From: Puniceicoccaceae bacterium | Lineage (GTDB): Bacteria; Verrucomicrobiota; Verrucomicrobiia; Opitutales; JAFGAQ01 | Assembly: GCA_040224245.1 (NCBI GenBank) | Contig: JBEGIR010000059.1 | Span: 1-52,913, forward strand | Length of the DNA stretch: 52,913 bases | Direction of reading: 5' to 3' | In this document: positions 8,674 through 17,709 of the stretch, piece by piece | Layout of the letters: each line of letters begins with the position of its first letter | Position numbering within the stretch: position 1 is the first letter of the stretch | Notes under the pieces: generated by a model | What the model saw: the letters and a program-made list of their open reading frames with translations, nothing else | The model's database searches: none | Told to the model about the DNA's origin: nothing | Position numbers and translations under genes: made by a program

Positions 8674-11600
8674 ATGACTAATTGCAAACTCCCCCGGCCG
8701 TGGACCGTTTTTTCCACGCTTGCGCTGTTCAGTTCGCTGACAGTTCTCGTCGCTCAGGACGAGCTATCCGAAATCGATGACGATGTTTATGAACTATCGC
8801 CCTTCACGGTAGAATCTGATGCCGGTACGGGCTATCAGGCCACTGCGACCCTTGCGGGAACGCGCGTTCGCACCGACCTCAAGGATCTCGCTTCGTCGAT
8901 CAGTGTCATCACCTCTCAGTTTCTTGAAGATACCGGAGCAAAGGGCAACGAAACCCTGCTGCAGTACACCACCAACACGGAAGTTGGCGGCATCTTTGGT
9001 AACTTCGCTGGAGTAGGCAATACGCAGGGCATCGGGGAAGGGCGCAACCTCACCGCACCGAGTACCAATACCCGTGTTCGTGGATTGGATGCGGCGGATA
9101 ATACGCGCAACTATTTCCTGTCCAATATTCCCTGGGATTCCTACAACGTCGACCGTGTGGAACTGCAGCGCGGTCCCAACTCCATTCTGTTCGGGGTCGG
9201 CAGCCCTGCCGGTATCATCAATACCGCCACAGTGGTGCCTTACTTCGAGAACGGTGGAAAATTTGAGAATGTCTTTGGCAGCTATGACAGCGTGCGCAAC
9301 AGCCTCGACTACAATCGCGTGCTCATCCCGGATGAGTTAGCGGTGCGCGTAACGTTGCTGCACGACGATCAGAAGTTTCGGCAAGAACCCGCCTTTGAGG
9401 AAGATCAGCGCATTTATGCAGCCCTGAGTTACCAGCCGAAATGGTTTGGTGATCATGTGAAGACGAACTTTCGTGCAAATGCCGAGCGCGGGGAGATCGA
9501 AGCCAATCGTCCCCGGATTCTGACACCGGTGGATTTCATCACACCCTGGTGGACGGGGCTGGGTCAGGGCACTTGGGATCCCGCCTGGGCCTGGAACTTT
9601 GGTGCCCAGTTGGACCGTGGAGGTGCGAGTGTCTCGCTCAATCCCTGGATCAATCAGCCATGGCTGGGCAATGACATGCCGGGCATCGCCAATACAGGAA
9701 TTGCCTTCTTTTACGACAACGGCAATCCGAATCCCAGCTGGGTTCGCACACCGACCGCTGGCAAGAATTTCGGGATTGGTCCTGATGGCTCCATTGACCG
9801 CGGTATCAGCGGCTACACCTTCTCCCGTCAGATGGCGGTAGCGGGATTCAACGAGTACACCAAAAACGTTAACGCCGAGTATCCAGATCGCTATCCCGGT
9901 GCCAGCAAGGACTTTTACAAGGACTTTCACCTGACAGATCGCAGTGTCTTTGACTACTACAACCGGCTCATCGATGGTGACAACAAGCGGGAACTGTCCG
10001 ACTGGACTGCAGTGAATCTGGCCTTTGACCAGGTCTTCTACAGTCGCGTGGGCTATGAGTTTGTGTTCGACCGCCAAAACTATCATGAGGAAAATTGGAG
10101 CCTGCTTGGGTATCGTCCCTTCATCGGGGTGGATTTGAACACGCACACCAACCTGATCCCGACAGAATACCCGACTGCGATTCCTCCGGAGCAGGGCGGC
10201 GGTGTTCCGGAACCGTCCACCGTACAGGGTGGGCACCTTAACCCCTTTGTTGGACGTGCTTACACCAGTGTGGACCGTCCGACGGGTTCCTCCCGCGAGA
10301 CAACCCGCACGAACTTGCGTTTCACCGCCTTCGGTGAGCTGTATGGATCGGATTTCTTCCGTGACGACTCCTGGATGGCTCGCCTGATCGGGCGCAACAT
10401 TTTTACGGTGCTTGCCAATCGCGATGAAAGTGACAGCGATGAGCGCGTGTGGCGTTTGTTTGGGACGACACCGGATTATGCGCAGTCCATGGATGGCAGT
10501 CTTATGGTTGATGGTTACGACCGATCGGTCAATTTTGCAGTCTATCTGAGCGGGGATCTGCGCAATACCAACTCACCGCACGGGCTGAACTTATCTGGAC
10601 TGACCGAGCGCATCAGCCCGCGTGGCAATGCGACGGCCCTGGTGTTTGACTCCCATTGGAATGCACCAGATGTGGACCCGAGTGCCGCGTATCGCCTGCC
10701 ATTCAGTGGAGGAACCAGTACACAGTCCGAAAATCCGGCAAACTATGTCGGGCTGAAGGAAATGACCGTGTCGGTACTCAACGCTGAGCAGGGAGACCGG
10801 GATGCACTTACGACCAGTTCGGTCAAGCGCACCGAGGTTCTCGAATCCTACGGTCTCACCTGGCAGGGCTACTGGTGGGATGGCATGCTGGTACCGACCT
10901 TTGGCTGGCGTCACGATGAAATTGAAACCTGGGGAACCTCGGGTCAGGCTGATCCCCTGACGGGCGTGGTCAGTTCCGATTTTTCGAATGAAAAGGTCGA
11001 GGGCGAATCGTTTGTCAAGTCTGGTGAAACCGTCAGTTGGGGCACGGTCTTTCACACGGCGGACTGGTTTCGCGACCGCCTGCCGCTCGATGCACACGTG
11101 AGTTTGTTTTACAATGATTCCAAGAATTTCCGCGCGGCCAATCGTGTGGGTTACAGCGGAGCGGAGTTGCCGAGTCCGGAAGGCCGCAGCAAGGACTATG
11201 GATTTGTGCTCAACATGCTCGACGACCGCATCTCCCTGCGTGTGACCTGGTATGAAACCAAGGTGGAAAATGCAGATATCGGTTCGACGAGTCCGCTGGG
11301 GGCGCAGTCCTGGTTCATGCACATGAGTGAAGCCTGGGGTACGGCTGCCGTCTGGACTGCCGAACTCTATTGGGCCGGAGAACTGCCCGGTATGAGCTGG
11401 GCGTCGAACTATGGCCTGATCGACGATGGTCGATGGGGGCAGGAGGGCTGGGAAAACGCACCATTCTCCGAGGAGGCAATCAATCATCCGTCAAATCAGG
11501 CACTGTTTGCTTCCATCGCAGACTGGTATGCCACCATGCCGAGCCAGGCCTACTTTGACGCCTGGGGGTTGCCAATTGATGTGTCCAAGGCACAGGGGTC

Positions 11601-12363
11601 GTTCGAAGATCGTCGTACCATGATCGCCAATGGCACCTGGAATCCCTACGATACGGTGGGAACGATTCAGGCATCCGGTGGTAATCGTGTGAACGGTCTG
11701 CTGCCTTCCATGACGATCAATCAGGAATCCAAGGGCGTTGAGTTCGAACTCACTGCTCGGGTGACTGACAATTGGAATCTCACGATCAATGCTTCCAAGA
11801 CCAAGGCTGTTCGCACGGATCTTGGCAGCGAGATTCAGGAATGGATCGAATATCAACACGACCGCTATGCGGGTCCGGCAGGAGATCAGCGCTTGTGGTG
11901 GGGTGGAGACCGCACCTTCCGCGAGTACTACGAGGACTGGATCTGGGCACCTTATCAGTTTCAGCTCGATGCCAACGGGCAGTCGGCTCCTGAAATCCGT
12001 CCCTGGCGCTTCAACCTGATCACAGGGTATCGCTTCAGCGATGGGGTATTCTCGGGATTCAACGTAGGTGGAGCCTTGCGCTGGCAGGATGATGCCATTC
12101 TTGGCTACGAACTCGATGATACCCGCACCAAGCTCGACGTGCATCGACCCATCCATGGAGGTGCCGAGAGCAACGTGGATCTATGGCTGGGCTACGGACG
12201 TGAATTGACCGACAAAGTCTCCTGGCGTGTGCAGCTCAACCTCCGTAACGTGGGCGAATCTGCCCGACTGGTGCCCATTTCGGTCAATCCCGACGGTCAG
12301 GTTGCCGCCCACCGTATCGCGGATGGCATGAGCTGGGCCCTCACCAATACTTTCAGTTTCTAG
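8674..12363 (+). CDS. TonB-dependent outer-membrane receptor, probable amino-sugar oligosaccharide importer
   Basis: 1229 aa from the ATG at 8674; the frame can be extended to a TTG at 8632, but the ATG gives a clean signal peptide ending around ...LTVLVAQD. After an acidic linker with ELSPFTVES comes the plug domain (about residues 60-180), with SSISVITSQFLEDTGA and the VDRVELQRGPNSILFG motif typical of receptor plugs. The remainder is a 22-strand barrel with large extracellular loops, ending in the C-terminal aromatic signal NTFSF. There is no SusD neighbour, as is normal for Verrucomicrobiota. Position between the GH2 operon and the nagB operon suggests chitosan- or chitin-derived oligomers as cargo. 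It has its own terminator just downstream. Confidence 0.88.
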   Translation: MTNCKLPRPWTVFSTLALFSSLTVLVAQDELSEIDDDVYELSPFTVESDAGTGYQATATLAGTRVRTDLKDLASSISVITSQFLEDTGAKGNETLLQYTTNTEVGGIFGNFAGVGNTQGIGEGRNLTAPSTNTRVRGLDAADNTRNYFLSNIPWDSYNVDRVELQRGPNSILFGVGSPAGIINTATVVPYFENGGKFENVFGSYDSVRNSLDYNRVLIPDELAVRVTLLHDDQKFRQEPAFEEDQRIYAALSYQPKWFGDHVKTNFRANAERGEIEANRPRILTPVDFITPWWTGLGQGTWDPAWAWNFGAQLDRGGASVSLNPWINQPWLGNDMPGIANTGIAFFYDNGNPNPSWVRTPTAGKNFGIGPDGSIDRGISGYTFSRQMAVAGFNEYTKNVNAEYPDRYPGASKDFYKDFHLTDRSVFDYYNRLIDGDNKRELSDWTAVNLAFDQVFYSRVGYEFVFDRQNYHEENWSLLGYRPFIGVDLNTHTNLIPTEYPTAIPPEQGGGVPEPSTVQGGHLNPFVGRAYTSVDRPTGSSRETTRTNLRFTAFGELYGSDFFRDDSWMARLIGRNIFTVLANRDESDSDERVWRLFGTTPDYAQSMDGSLMVDGYDRSVNFAVYLSGDLRNTNSPHGLNLSGLTERISPRGNATALVFDSHWNAPDVDPSAAYRLPFSGGTSTQSENPANYVGLKEMTVSVLNAEQGDRDALTTSSVKRTEVLESYGLTWQGYWWDGMLVPTFGWRHDEIETWGTSGQADPLTGVVSSDFSNEKVEGESFVKSGETVSWGTVFHTADWFRDRLPLDAHVSLFYNDSKNFRAANRVGYSGAELPSPEGRSKDYGFVLNMLDDRISLRVTWYETKVENADIGSTSPLGAQSWFMHMSEAWGTAAVWTAELYWAGELPGMSWASNYGLIDDGRWGQEGWENAPFSEEAINHPSNQALFASIADWYATMPSQAYFDAWGLPIDVSKAQGSFEDRRTMIANGTWNPYDTVGTIQASGGNRVNGLLPSMTINQESKGVEFELTARVTDNWNLTINASKTKAVRTDLGSEIQEWIEYQHDRYAGPAGDQRLWWGGDRTFREYYEDWIWAPYQFQLDANGQSAPEIRPWRFNLITGYRFSDGVFSGFNVGGALRWQDDAILGYELDDTRTKLDVHRPIHGGAESNVDLWLGYGRELTDKVSWRVQLNLRNVGESARLVPISVNPDGQVAAHRIADGMSWALTNTFSF

Positions 12364-12400
12364 CGTTATCACTATCCAGGGGTTATCCACTCACAACTCA

Positions 12401-12435
12401 GGGCATCCGGTTCAGCAACCGGGTGCCCTTTTTTT
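12401..12435 (+). terminator. Strong intrinsic terminator after the TonB receptor
   Basis: GGGCA(T)CCGGTT (12401-12412) pairs with AACCGG(G)TGCCC (12417-12428) and is followed by seven T (12429-12435). It starts 37 bases after the receptor stop and also separates it from the convergent araC-type gene. Confidence 0.9.
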
Positions 12436-12447
12436 AAGCGAACCTGT

Positions 12448-13362
12448 TCAGGTAGTGTATTGCTTGCGGTATTGGGAAGGAGAGACTCCAAAGCGCAGTT
12501 TGAAGCTGCGGCTGAACGCGGAGATTGAATCGTAGCCGCACAATTCGGCAATTTCGGTGAGTGAAGTGTCCGTATTGAGTAGGTATTTGATCGCACGATT
12601 CATGCGATAATTGAGGTGATAGGTGCCAAGACTCAGTCCGGTGATCGCTTTGAAGCGCCTGCGCAGATGACTCGGGGAAATGTGCAACTTTTTGGCAAGT
12701 TCGGGAAGGTTGGCCTGCTGAAAGGTGTCTTTTTCGAGAAATTCGTTGACTCGGGATAGCAGGAATTCGTCCTGGTGAGATTTGGAGCGTTTTGCGATTT
12801 CGGGCAATTTGCCAGCCGAAGTGGCACTGTTCAGCAAGCGCTGGATCAGTCGATTGCATTGCAGAATCCAGATATTCGTGTCCACAGTGACATGGTGATC
12901 GGTCAGAATGGGATCGATGAGGCTGCGATATTGGGTGCCAATCGTATCGAGGATGCGCCAGTCTTCACGATGCAGCCATACGGGTGCATTGCGCAGGGGA
13001 ATCAGCAGATCGGGTTGATCCGATAAAAAAGTCATGTAGAGCCAGGAAATGCGTTCGTCAGGAATGTCCAGGTAGAAATGGAACTGAAGCGGTGCGATCA
13101 GGAACGCTTGTCCGGGTTGAAAATGAAAGGTGTCGCCGTCGACGTTGATGCTCCCAGGAGTGCCACAGTTGAAGATGAGAACAAAGCGATGGTGGGGTCG
13201 ACTCTCGAAGTTGCGGACATTCAGAAACTCGCGTGAACGCCGATGAAAGAGCAGAATGTTGTCAGCCAGAGTCAGGTTGCTCAGCTGCAATCCGTGGAAA
13301 TAGTTGCGTGGATTTGGGATATCCCAGGGCGACGGGTCGAGTGGTTTGATGGCTTGGCTCAT
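12448..13362 (-). CDS. AraC-family transcriptional regulator
   Basis: 304 aa. The N-terminal half (about 40-160) is a cupin-like sensor with RFVLIFNCGTPGSINVDG and FHFQPGQAFLIAPLQFHFYL, as in AraC/XylS-type sugar sensors. The C-terminal ~100 residues carry the double helix-turn-helix: LPELAKKLHISPSHLRRRFK and SLTEIAELCGYDSISAFSRS, then FGVSPSQYRKQY. It is transcribed divergently from the NagB/PIG-L gene, 103 bases away, and the shared gap holds AGTCAAATTTG. It is the obvious local candidate to control the amino-sugar locus, sensing a sugar through the cupin domain; effector and sign of control are unknown. Confidence 0.93.
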   Translation of the reverse strand: MSQAIKPLDPSPWDIPNPRNYFHGLQLSNLTLADNILLFHRRSREFLNVRNFESRPHHRFVLIFNCGTPGSINVDGDTFHFQPGQAFLIAPLQFHFYLDIPDERISWLYMTFLSDQPDLLIPLRNAPVWLHREDWRILDTIGTQYRSLIDPILTDHHVTVDTNIWILQCNRLIQRLLNSATSAGKLPEIAKRSKSHQDEFLLSRVNEFLEKDTFQQANLPELAKKLHISPSHLRRRFKAITGLSLGTYHLNYRMNRAIKYLLNTDTSLTEIAELCGYDSISAFSRSFKLRFGVSPSQYRKQYTT

Positions 13363-13374
13363 GAGTCATAAATA

Positions 13375-13427
13375 TCAAATAATCAGTCAAATTTGCAAAT
13401 ACTTATCGTATTAGACTATGATATGAT
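13375..13427 (+). promoter_or_regulatory. Promoter and operator in the araC-nagB divergent gap
   Basis: TTGCAA (13393-13398) and TATGAT (13417-13422) with an 18-bp spacer form a reasonable sigma-70-type promoter firing toward nagB. The motif AGTCAAATTTG (13385-13395) overlaps the -35 box, where AraC-type activators normally bind. A second TCAAAT lies 12 bp upstream (13375-13380 and 13387-13392). On the opposite strand the same motif reads as TTGACT, close to the araC start. The promoter call is by eye. Confidence 0.45.
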
Positions 13428-13465
13428 GACGCTGTGATGATAAATCCCAATGCGCTATACCCAAA

Positions 13466-15361
13466 ATGAATGACAGCACGACACGATTGGAACGCATTCC
13501 AACGCTCATTTCGAATTCCGAGCAGGAGGCCGTCAGCCGCGTTGCAGACGCCATTGAATCCCTGATCCGCCAACGCCAACAGGAAGGTCTGAGTGCGGTG
13601 CTCGGTCTGGCGACTGGCTCGACACCAGTACCGCTCTATCGGGAATTGATTCGGCGTCATCGCGAGCAGGGGTTGAGCTTTTCCAATGTGGTGACGTTCA
13701 ATCTGGATGAGTACTATCCGATCTCGCCGGAGCATCCGCAGAGCTACCACAGCTTTATGCGCACTCAGCTTTTTGACCACCTGGATATTCCGGATGCGCA
13801 GATCCACATTCCCCGTGGCGATTGCCTACGCGATTCTGTCATTGCACAATGTGATGCATACGATCAGGCGATCCGTGACGCAGGCGGTATCGACATTCAG
13901 ATTCTGGGCATCGGCAGAACGGGTCACATCGGGTTCAATGAACCCGGGTCGTCGGTTCGGTCGAGTACGCGGCTGGTCACACTCGACAGTCTGACGCGCA
14001 GTGATGCCGCCAAGGATTTTCTGGGTGAGGCAAACGTGCCGCGTCATGCGATTACGATGGGAGTTGGAACGATTCTGGCAGCGAGGCAGATCTTTCTGCT
14101 GGCATGGGGCCGAGGCAAGGCCGAGATTCTGCAGAAAGCGATTGAAGAAGCTCCGCAGGACAGTGTTCCGGCAAGTTTTCTGCAGCAGCATGATCGGGTG
14201 AGTTTCTGCATCGACCGTGCGGCTGCCGCCGAGTTGACGCGCTGCAAGTATCCCTGGCTGGTGAGCATGCCCGACTGGGATGCGGCGATGGTTCGCCGTG
14301 CGGTTACCGATCTTTCACTTCGCCTGCGCAAACCCTTATTGCGACTGGTGGACAAGGATTACCAGGAGAATGGTTTGGCGGATCTGGTCACGGAGGAAGG
14401 GCCGGCCTATAATCTGAACATCCGCGTTTTTAATGAAGTTCAGCACACCATCACGGGGTGGCCGGGAGGAAAACCCAATACCGACGACAGTCATCGACCG
14501 GAGCGGGCGGACCCCGCCTCCAAGCGAGTGCTCATCCTCAGTCCCGAACCTCTGGATGACATGCTGGCGATGGCGGGCACCCTGAACCGGCTCATCATGC
14601 AGGGCCATGATGTTGCGGTGGTCTACCTCACCTCCGGCAACCTTGGAGTGCCCGATGCAGATGCGCGCTGGGTAGCGGAATTCATGCTCGAGGCGGGTGC
14701 GGATGCACAGGATTCCATCGCCGAGGCAGCACTGCAGGACCTGCGCACGAAGAAGGAAACCGATGAGGACAGCCCCATGCTGCGTCGTTTGAAGGGGTTC
14801 CTGAGGCGCAGTGAGGCGAGAGCAGCACTGAAGATCTGTGCCTTGCCGGATGACCATGTGACTTTTCTGGACTTGCCGTTTTATGAACAGGGGCGCTATC
14901 GGCAGTTCCTTTGGAGCGATGCGGATGTCAACGTCCTGCGTGAGGTGATTGAAACACGACGTCCACACCAGATTTTTTTCACGGGTTCTGATGCCGACCC
15001 GAGTTCGGTACATGCCAAATGCTTTCAGGTGCTGCGGCAGGTGCTCTCGCAACTGCAACAGGAAGCCTGGCTCGCCGATTGCTGGTTCTGGCAGTTTGCG
15101 GCGGGCAGCCGGGAGTGGCCACTCGATGAAGTGGACATGGCGGTACCGTGCAGTCCGGATGAGTTGGTGCGCAAGGTACAGGCCATCTACCAACACCGCT
15201 CCCAGATGAGTCAGATGCCACTGGTGCAACCTGATCATCTCGAACTTTGGGAGCAGACACGTGCGCGCAATCGGGCAACCGCTCAGCAGTATGACCAGCT
15301 CGGATTGGCCGAATATGAAGCCCTCGAATGTTTTGTAAAATGGGATCCATGGACGACCTGA
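13466..15361 (+). CDS. Fusion of a NagB-like (glucosamine-6-phosphate deaminase-type) domain with a PIG-L-like domain
   Basis: 631 aa. Residues 15-265 are NagB/6-phosphogluconolactonase fold: LATGSTPVPLY (48-58), FNLDEYY with Asp81 (the enolisation base in E. coli NagB), and GRTGHIGFNEP (150-160) with His154 and Glu159. E. coli has Asp-Gly-His here (Asp141); this protein has Thr152. Residues 353-631 resemble PIG-L deacetylases, but the HPDDD metal motif reads EPLDD (361-365) and the second motif reads DPSSVH (511-516), so a metal ligand and the base are lost. Fusions of this layout are known in Bacteroidetes and usually called glucosamine-6-phosphate deaminase. Deaminase activity is plausible but not certain; the C-terminal half is probably non-catalytic. 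It is the first gene of the co-oriented run, overlapping the next ROK gene. Confidence 0.85.
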   Translation: MNDSTTRLERIPTLISNSEQEAVSRVADAIESLIRQRQQEGLSAVLGLATGSTPVPLYRELIRRHREQGLSFSNVVTFNLDEYYPISPEHPQSYHSFMRTQLFDHLDIPDAQIHIPRGDCLRDSVIAQCDAYDQAIRDAGGIDIQILGIGRTGHIGFNEPGSSVRSSTRLVTLDSLTRSDAAKDFLGEANVPRHAITMGVGTILAARQIFLLAWGRGKAEILQKAIEEAPQDSVPASFLQQHDRVSFCIDRAAAAELTRCKYPWLVSMPDWDAAMVRRAVTDLSLRLRKPLLRLVDKDYQENGLADLVTEEGPAYNLNIRVFNEVQHTITGWPGGKPNTDDSHRPERADPASKRVLILSPEPLDDMLAMAGTLNRLIMQGHDVAVVYLTSGNLGVPDADARWVAEFMLEAGADAQDSIAEAALQDLRTKKETDEDSPMLRRLKGFLRRSEARAALKICALPDDHVTFLDLPFYEQGRYRQFLWSDADVNVLREVIETRRPHQIFFTGSDADPSSVHAKCFQVLRQVLSQLQQEAWLADCWFWQFAAGSREWPLDEVDMAVPCSPDELVRKVQAIYQHRSQMSQMPLVQPDHLELWEQTRARNRATAQQYDQLGLAEYEALECFVKWDPWTT

Positions 15362-16752
15362 GCACACCCCCCCGGATCGCGGAATCGGGATTTTGCTCCG
15401 CGCACCGCTGGATCAAATCCTATGAGCAGGAACTCCAGAGCAGTGGCACTGCCACCGAGGATTTGAGGATTGTGATTTCGGATCCTGCAGGACACTGCAA
15501 AGCGGTGACCTGCCGCATTTCCAGCGATCCCGTTAGCGACGAAAGTGCAGCGACCTTTCGCCGTGTGGAGCGCACGGTGAAGACCCTGCTTTGGCTGCAT
15601 GGGGGCTGTGAGATCTGGTTGCAGGATCGAGCTGACCTTGTGAAGCTGCTGCAGCACTGCTACGGTAGCCAAGGTTCCAGGGCCTTTGATGTGCGCTTCC
15701 TTGCGGGGCAGGTCTATCATCAACCCCTTCGCTTTCACCTGGGTGCACCCTCAATGCCGCCGCAAAAGGCATGCATCCCGAGCGCAGTGCGGGAAAAGTT
15801 GGACGGTTGTCGAATCGGATACGATCTTGGCGGATCCGACCGGAAATGTGCCGCCCTGATCGACGGTAAGGTGGTCTACTCAGAGGAGATTCCGTGGGAC
15901 CCCTATCATCAACCGAACCCAGAGTATCACATTTCCGGTGTGCGGGATTGCCTGCGACGTGCGGCGGCTCATCTTCCGCGCGTCGATGCAATTGGCGGAA
16001 GCAGTGCCGGTGTGATGATTGATCATGTTCCTCAGGTTGCTTCGCTGTTTCGCGGATTGTCCGAGCACCAGATGGAAACCGAAGTCCGACCCTTTTTTCG
16101 CAACCTGAGCGATGAGTGGGGTGGCGTTCCGGTAACCCTGCTCAACGATGGCGATATTGCCGCACTGGCGGGTGCCCAATGGCTGGGCGTCAACGGTGTG
16201 CTTGGAATCGCGATGGGAACGAGTCTCGCTGCTGGCTATGTCGATCCGCAGGGACAGGTGGGGGGACAACTGAATGAGCTGGCGTTTTGTCCCGTGGATT
16301 GGCGCACTGACGCTGCTGTCGATGAGTGGTCGGGTGATGTGGGTTGCGGAGTTCAGTATTTTTCCCAACAGTCGGTATTGCGTCTGGCGGGGGAGCTGGG
16401 CATCGGGCTGCCCGAAGGGGTGGATGCAGCTGAGGGGCTGCGGACGGTTCAGGATCTTGCAAAGAAGGGAAACACGCTTGCCTTGAGCATCTTCGAGCAA
16501 ATCGGAATTTTCCTTGGGGAAACCTTGGTGTACTGGCGTCAATATTATACCTTTGAACACCTCGTGCTCATGGGGCGAGTCGTTTCCGGAGCAGCGGGTG
16601 CATGCATCGTTCGTCGTGCGCAGCAAGTGCTGGATGAAGTGCTCGACCCTGCGGAACCACCGCTGACCATCCATGTGCCCGACGAAACCTTCCGGCGTCA
16701 CGGTCAGGCGATTGTGGCTGCGTCGGTTCCCCATCTGAAAATAACAACCTGA
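15349..16752 (+). CDS. ROK-family protein with an extra N-terminal domain, probable sugar kinase
   Basis: 467 aa from the ATG at 15349, which overlaps the upstream gene by 13 bases; ATGs at 15328 and 15340 in the same frame are alternatives. Residues 1-150 form an extension not found in ordinary ROK kinases and not recognised. The ROK ATPase fold follows: GYDLGGSDRKCAALIDG (phosphate loop, about 157-173), LLNDGDIAALAGAQ (catalytic Asp), GIAMGTSLAAGYV, and a C-terminal LMGRVVSGAAG. No HTH is seen. The ROK zinc motif is absent. Position between the NagB fusion and the PIG-L deacetylase suggests phosphorylation of glucosamine or an N-acetylglucosamine derivative. It is the second ROK protein in the locus, so the two may differ in substrate. 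Confidence 0.75.
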   Translation: MDDLSTPPRIAESGFCSAHRWIKSYEQELQSSGTATEDLRIVISDPAGHCKAVTCRISSDPVSDESAATFRRVERTVKTLLWLHGGCEIWLQDRADLVKLLQHCYGSQGSRAFDVRFLAGQVYHQPLRFHLGAPSMPPQKACIPSAVREKLDGCRIGYDLGGSDRKCAALIDGKVVYSEEIPWDPYHQPNPEYHISGVRDCLRRAAAHLPRVDAIGGSSAGVMIDHVPQVASLFRGLSEHQMETEVRPFFRNLSDEWGGVPVTLLNDGDIAALAGAQWLGVNGVLGIAMGTSLAAGYVDPQGQVGGQLNELAFCPVDWRTDAAVDEWSGDVGCGVQYFSQQSVLRLAGELGIGLPEGVDAAEGLRTVQDLAKKGNTLALSIFEQIGIFLGETLVYWRQYYTFEHLVLMGRVVSGAAGACIVRRAQQVLDEVLDPAEPPLTIHVPDETFRRHGQAIVAASVPHLKITT

Positions 16753-16763
16753 TTCCATTTGCC

Positions 16764-17627
16764 ATGAACGCTACTGAACTCTCTCAATTTCTGCATATCC
16801 CGGATGGTATTTCCGCCGCAAAGGCACTTGAGCGCACAACTCACCTGGCCATCGGTGCACATCAGGACGACCTCGAGATTTTTGCCTATCACGGTATCGC
16901 GACCTGCTACGACAGTGCCGGGCAATGGTTTGGGGGCATTACCGTGACGGACGGTGGTGGAAGCGCGCGCACGGGACCCTATGCGCACTACAGCGATGAA
17001 CAGATGAAGGCGGTGCGCTTTGAGGAGCAAAACCGTGCGGCTGATATTGGACGCTACAGTTTTCAGGCCCAGCTTGGTTTTCCGAGCAGTGAGGTGAAAT
17101 CAGCGAGTCCGTCTCATGCGGTTGTGAATGTGCTGGCTCAGTTCCTCCGCAGCTGTCGACCCCACACGCTCTACCTGCACAATCCCGCGGACAAACACCC
17201 CAGTCACCTCGCGGTGCTCACGCATTGTGTGAGTGCATTGCGTTCTCTCGAACCCGCATTTCGACCTGAACGCATCTATGGATGTGAGGTGTGGCGCGGA
17301 CTCGACTGGTTGCGCGATGAGGACAAGATTGCGCTGTCAACGGACGCGCATCCTGAGCTTGCGCGGCAGTTGCTCGACGTCTTTGCCTCGCAGATTGTGG
17401 GGGGCAAAAGCTACACCACTGCCACACTGGGCAGGAGGCAGGCCAATGCTACGTTTTACCAGAGCCATCAGGTGGATGGTGCAGCAAGCCTCACATATGC
17501 GATGGATCTGCATCCATTGCTGGATGAACCTGAACTCACACTGCATGACCTTGCCTTGCGCCATCTGCATGCCCTGCGTGCAGATATGGATGCTGCCTAC
17601 GCTTCACTGCCCTGCTGCAACTGTTGA
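16764..17627 (+). CDS. PIG-L family deacetylase
   Basis: 287 aa, cytoplasmic (no signal peptide). The metal and base motifs are intact: GAHQDDLE (31-38) with His33 and Asp35/Asp36, and NPADKHPSHLAVL (140-152) giving the DxHPxH motif with His148. PIG-L enzymes use a divalent metal to remove N-acetyl groups from GlcNAc-containing compounds. Placed 11 bases after the ROK gene and before a GH20 hexosaminidase, it may deacetylate GlcNAc or a GlcNAc conjugate ahead of NagB-type deamination, in place of a NagA deacetylase, which is not seen in this window. The exact substrate (free, phosphorylated or oligomeric) cannot be read from the sequence. Confidence 0.85.
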   Translation: MNATELSQFLHIPDGISAAKALERTTHLAIGAHQDDLEIFAYHGIATCYDSAGQWFGGITVTDGGGSARTGPYAHYSDEQMKAVRFEEQNRAADIGRYSFQAQLGFPSSEVKSASPSHAVVNVLAQFLRSCRPHTLYLHNPADKHPSHLAVLTHCVSALRSLEPAFRPERIYGCEVWRGLDWLRDEDKIALSTDAHPELARQLLDVFASQIVGGKSYTTATLGRRQANATFYQSHQVDGAASLTYAMDLHPLLDEPELTLHDLALRHLHALRADMDAAYASLPCCNC

Positions 17628-17709
17628 AGCAGATTCATGAAACACCCCTGCATCCCACTGACTGCCTTTTTAACCCCAGCACCATTCATTGACAAATCCC
17701 ATCAGTGCC

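Noticed and set aside
14336-15367. 343-codon minus-strand open frame opposite the NagB/PIG-L gene
   Set aside because: It is antisense to a well-supported gene and its product shows no family features.
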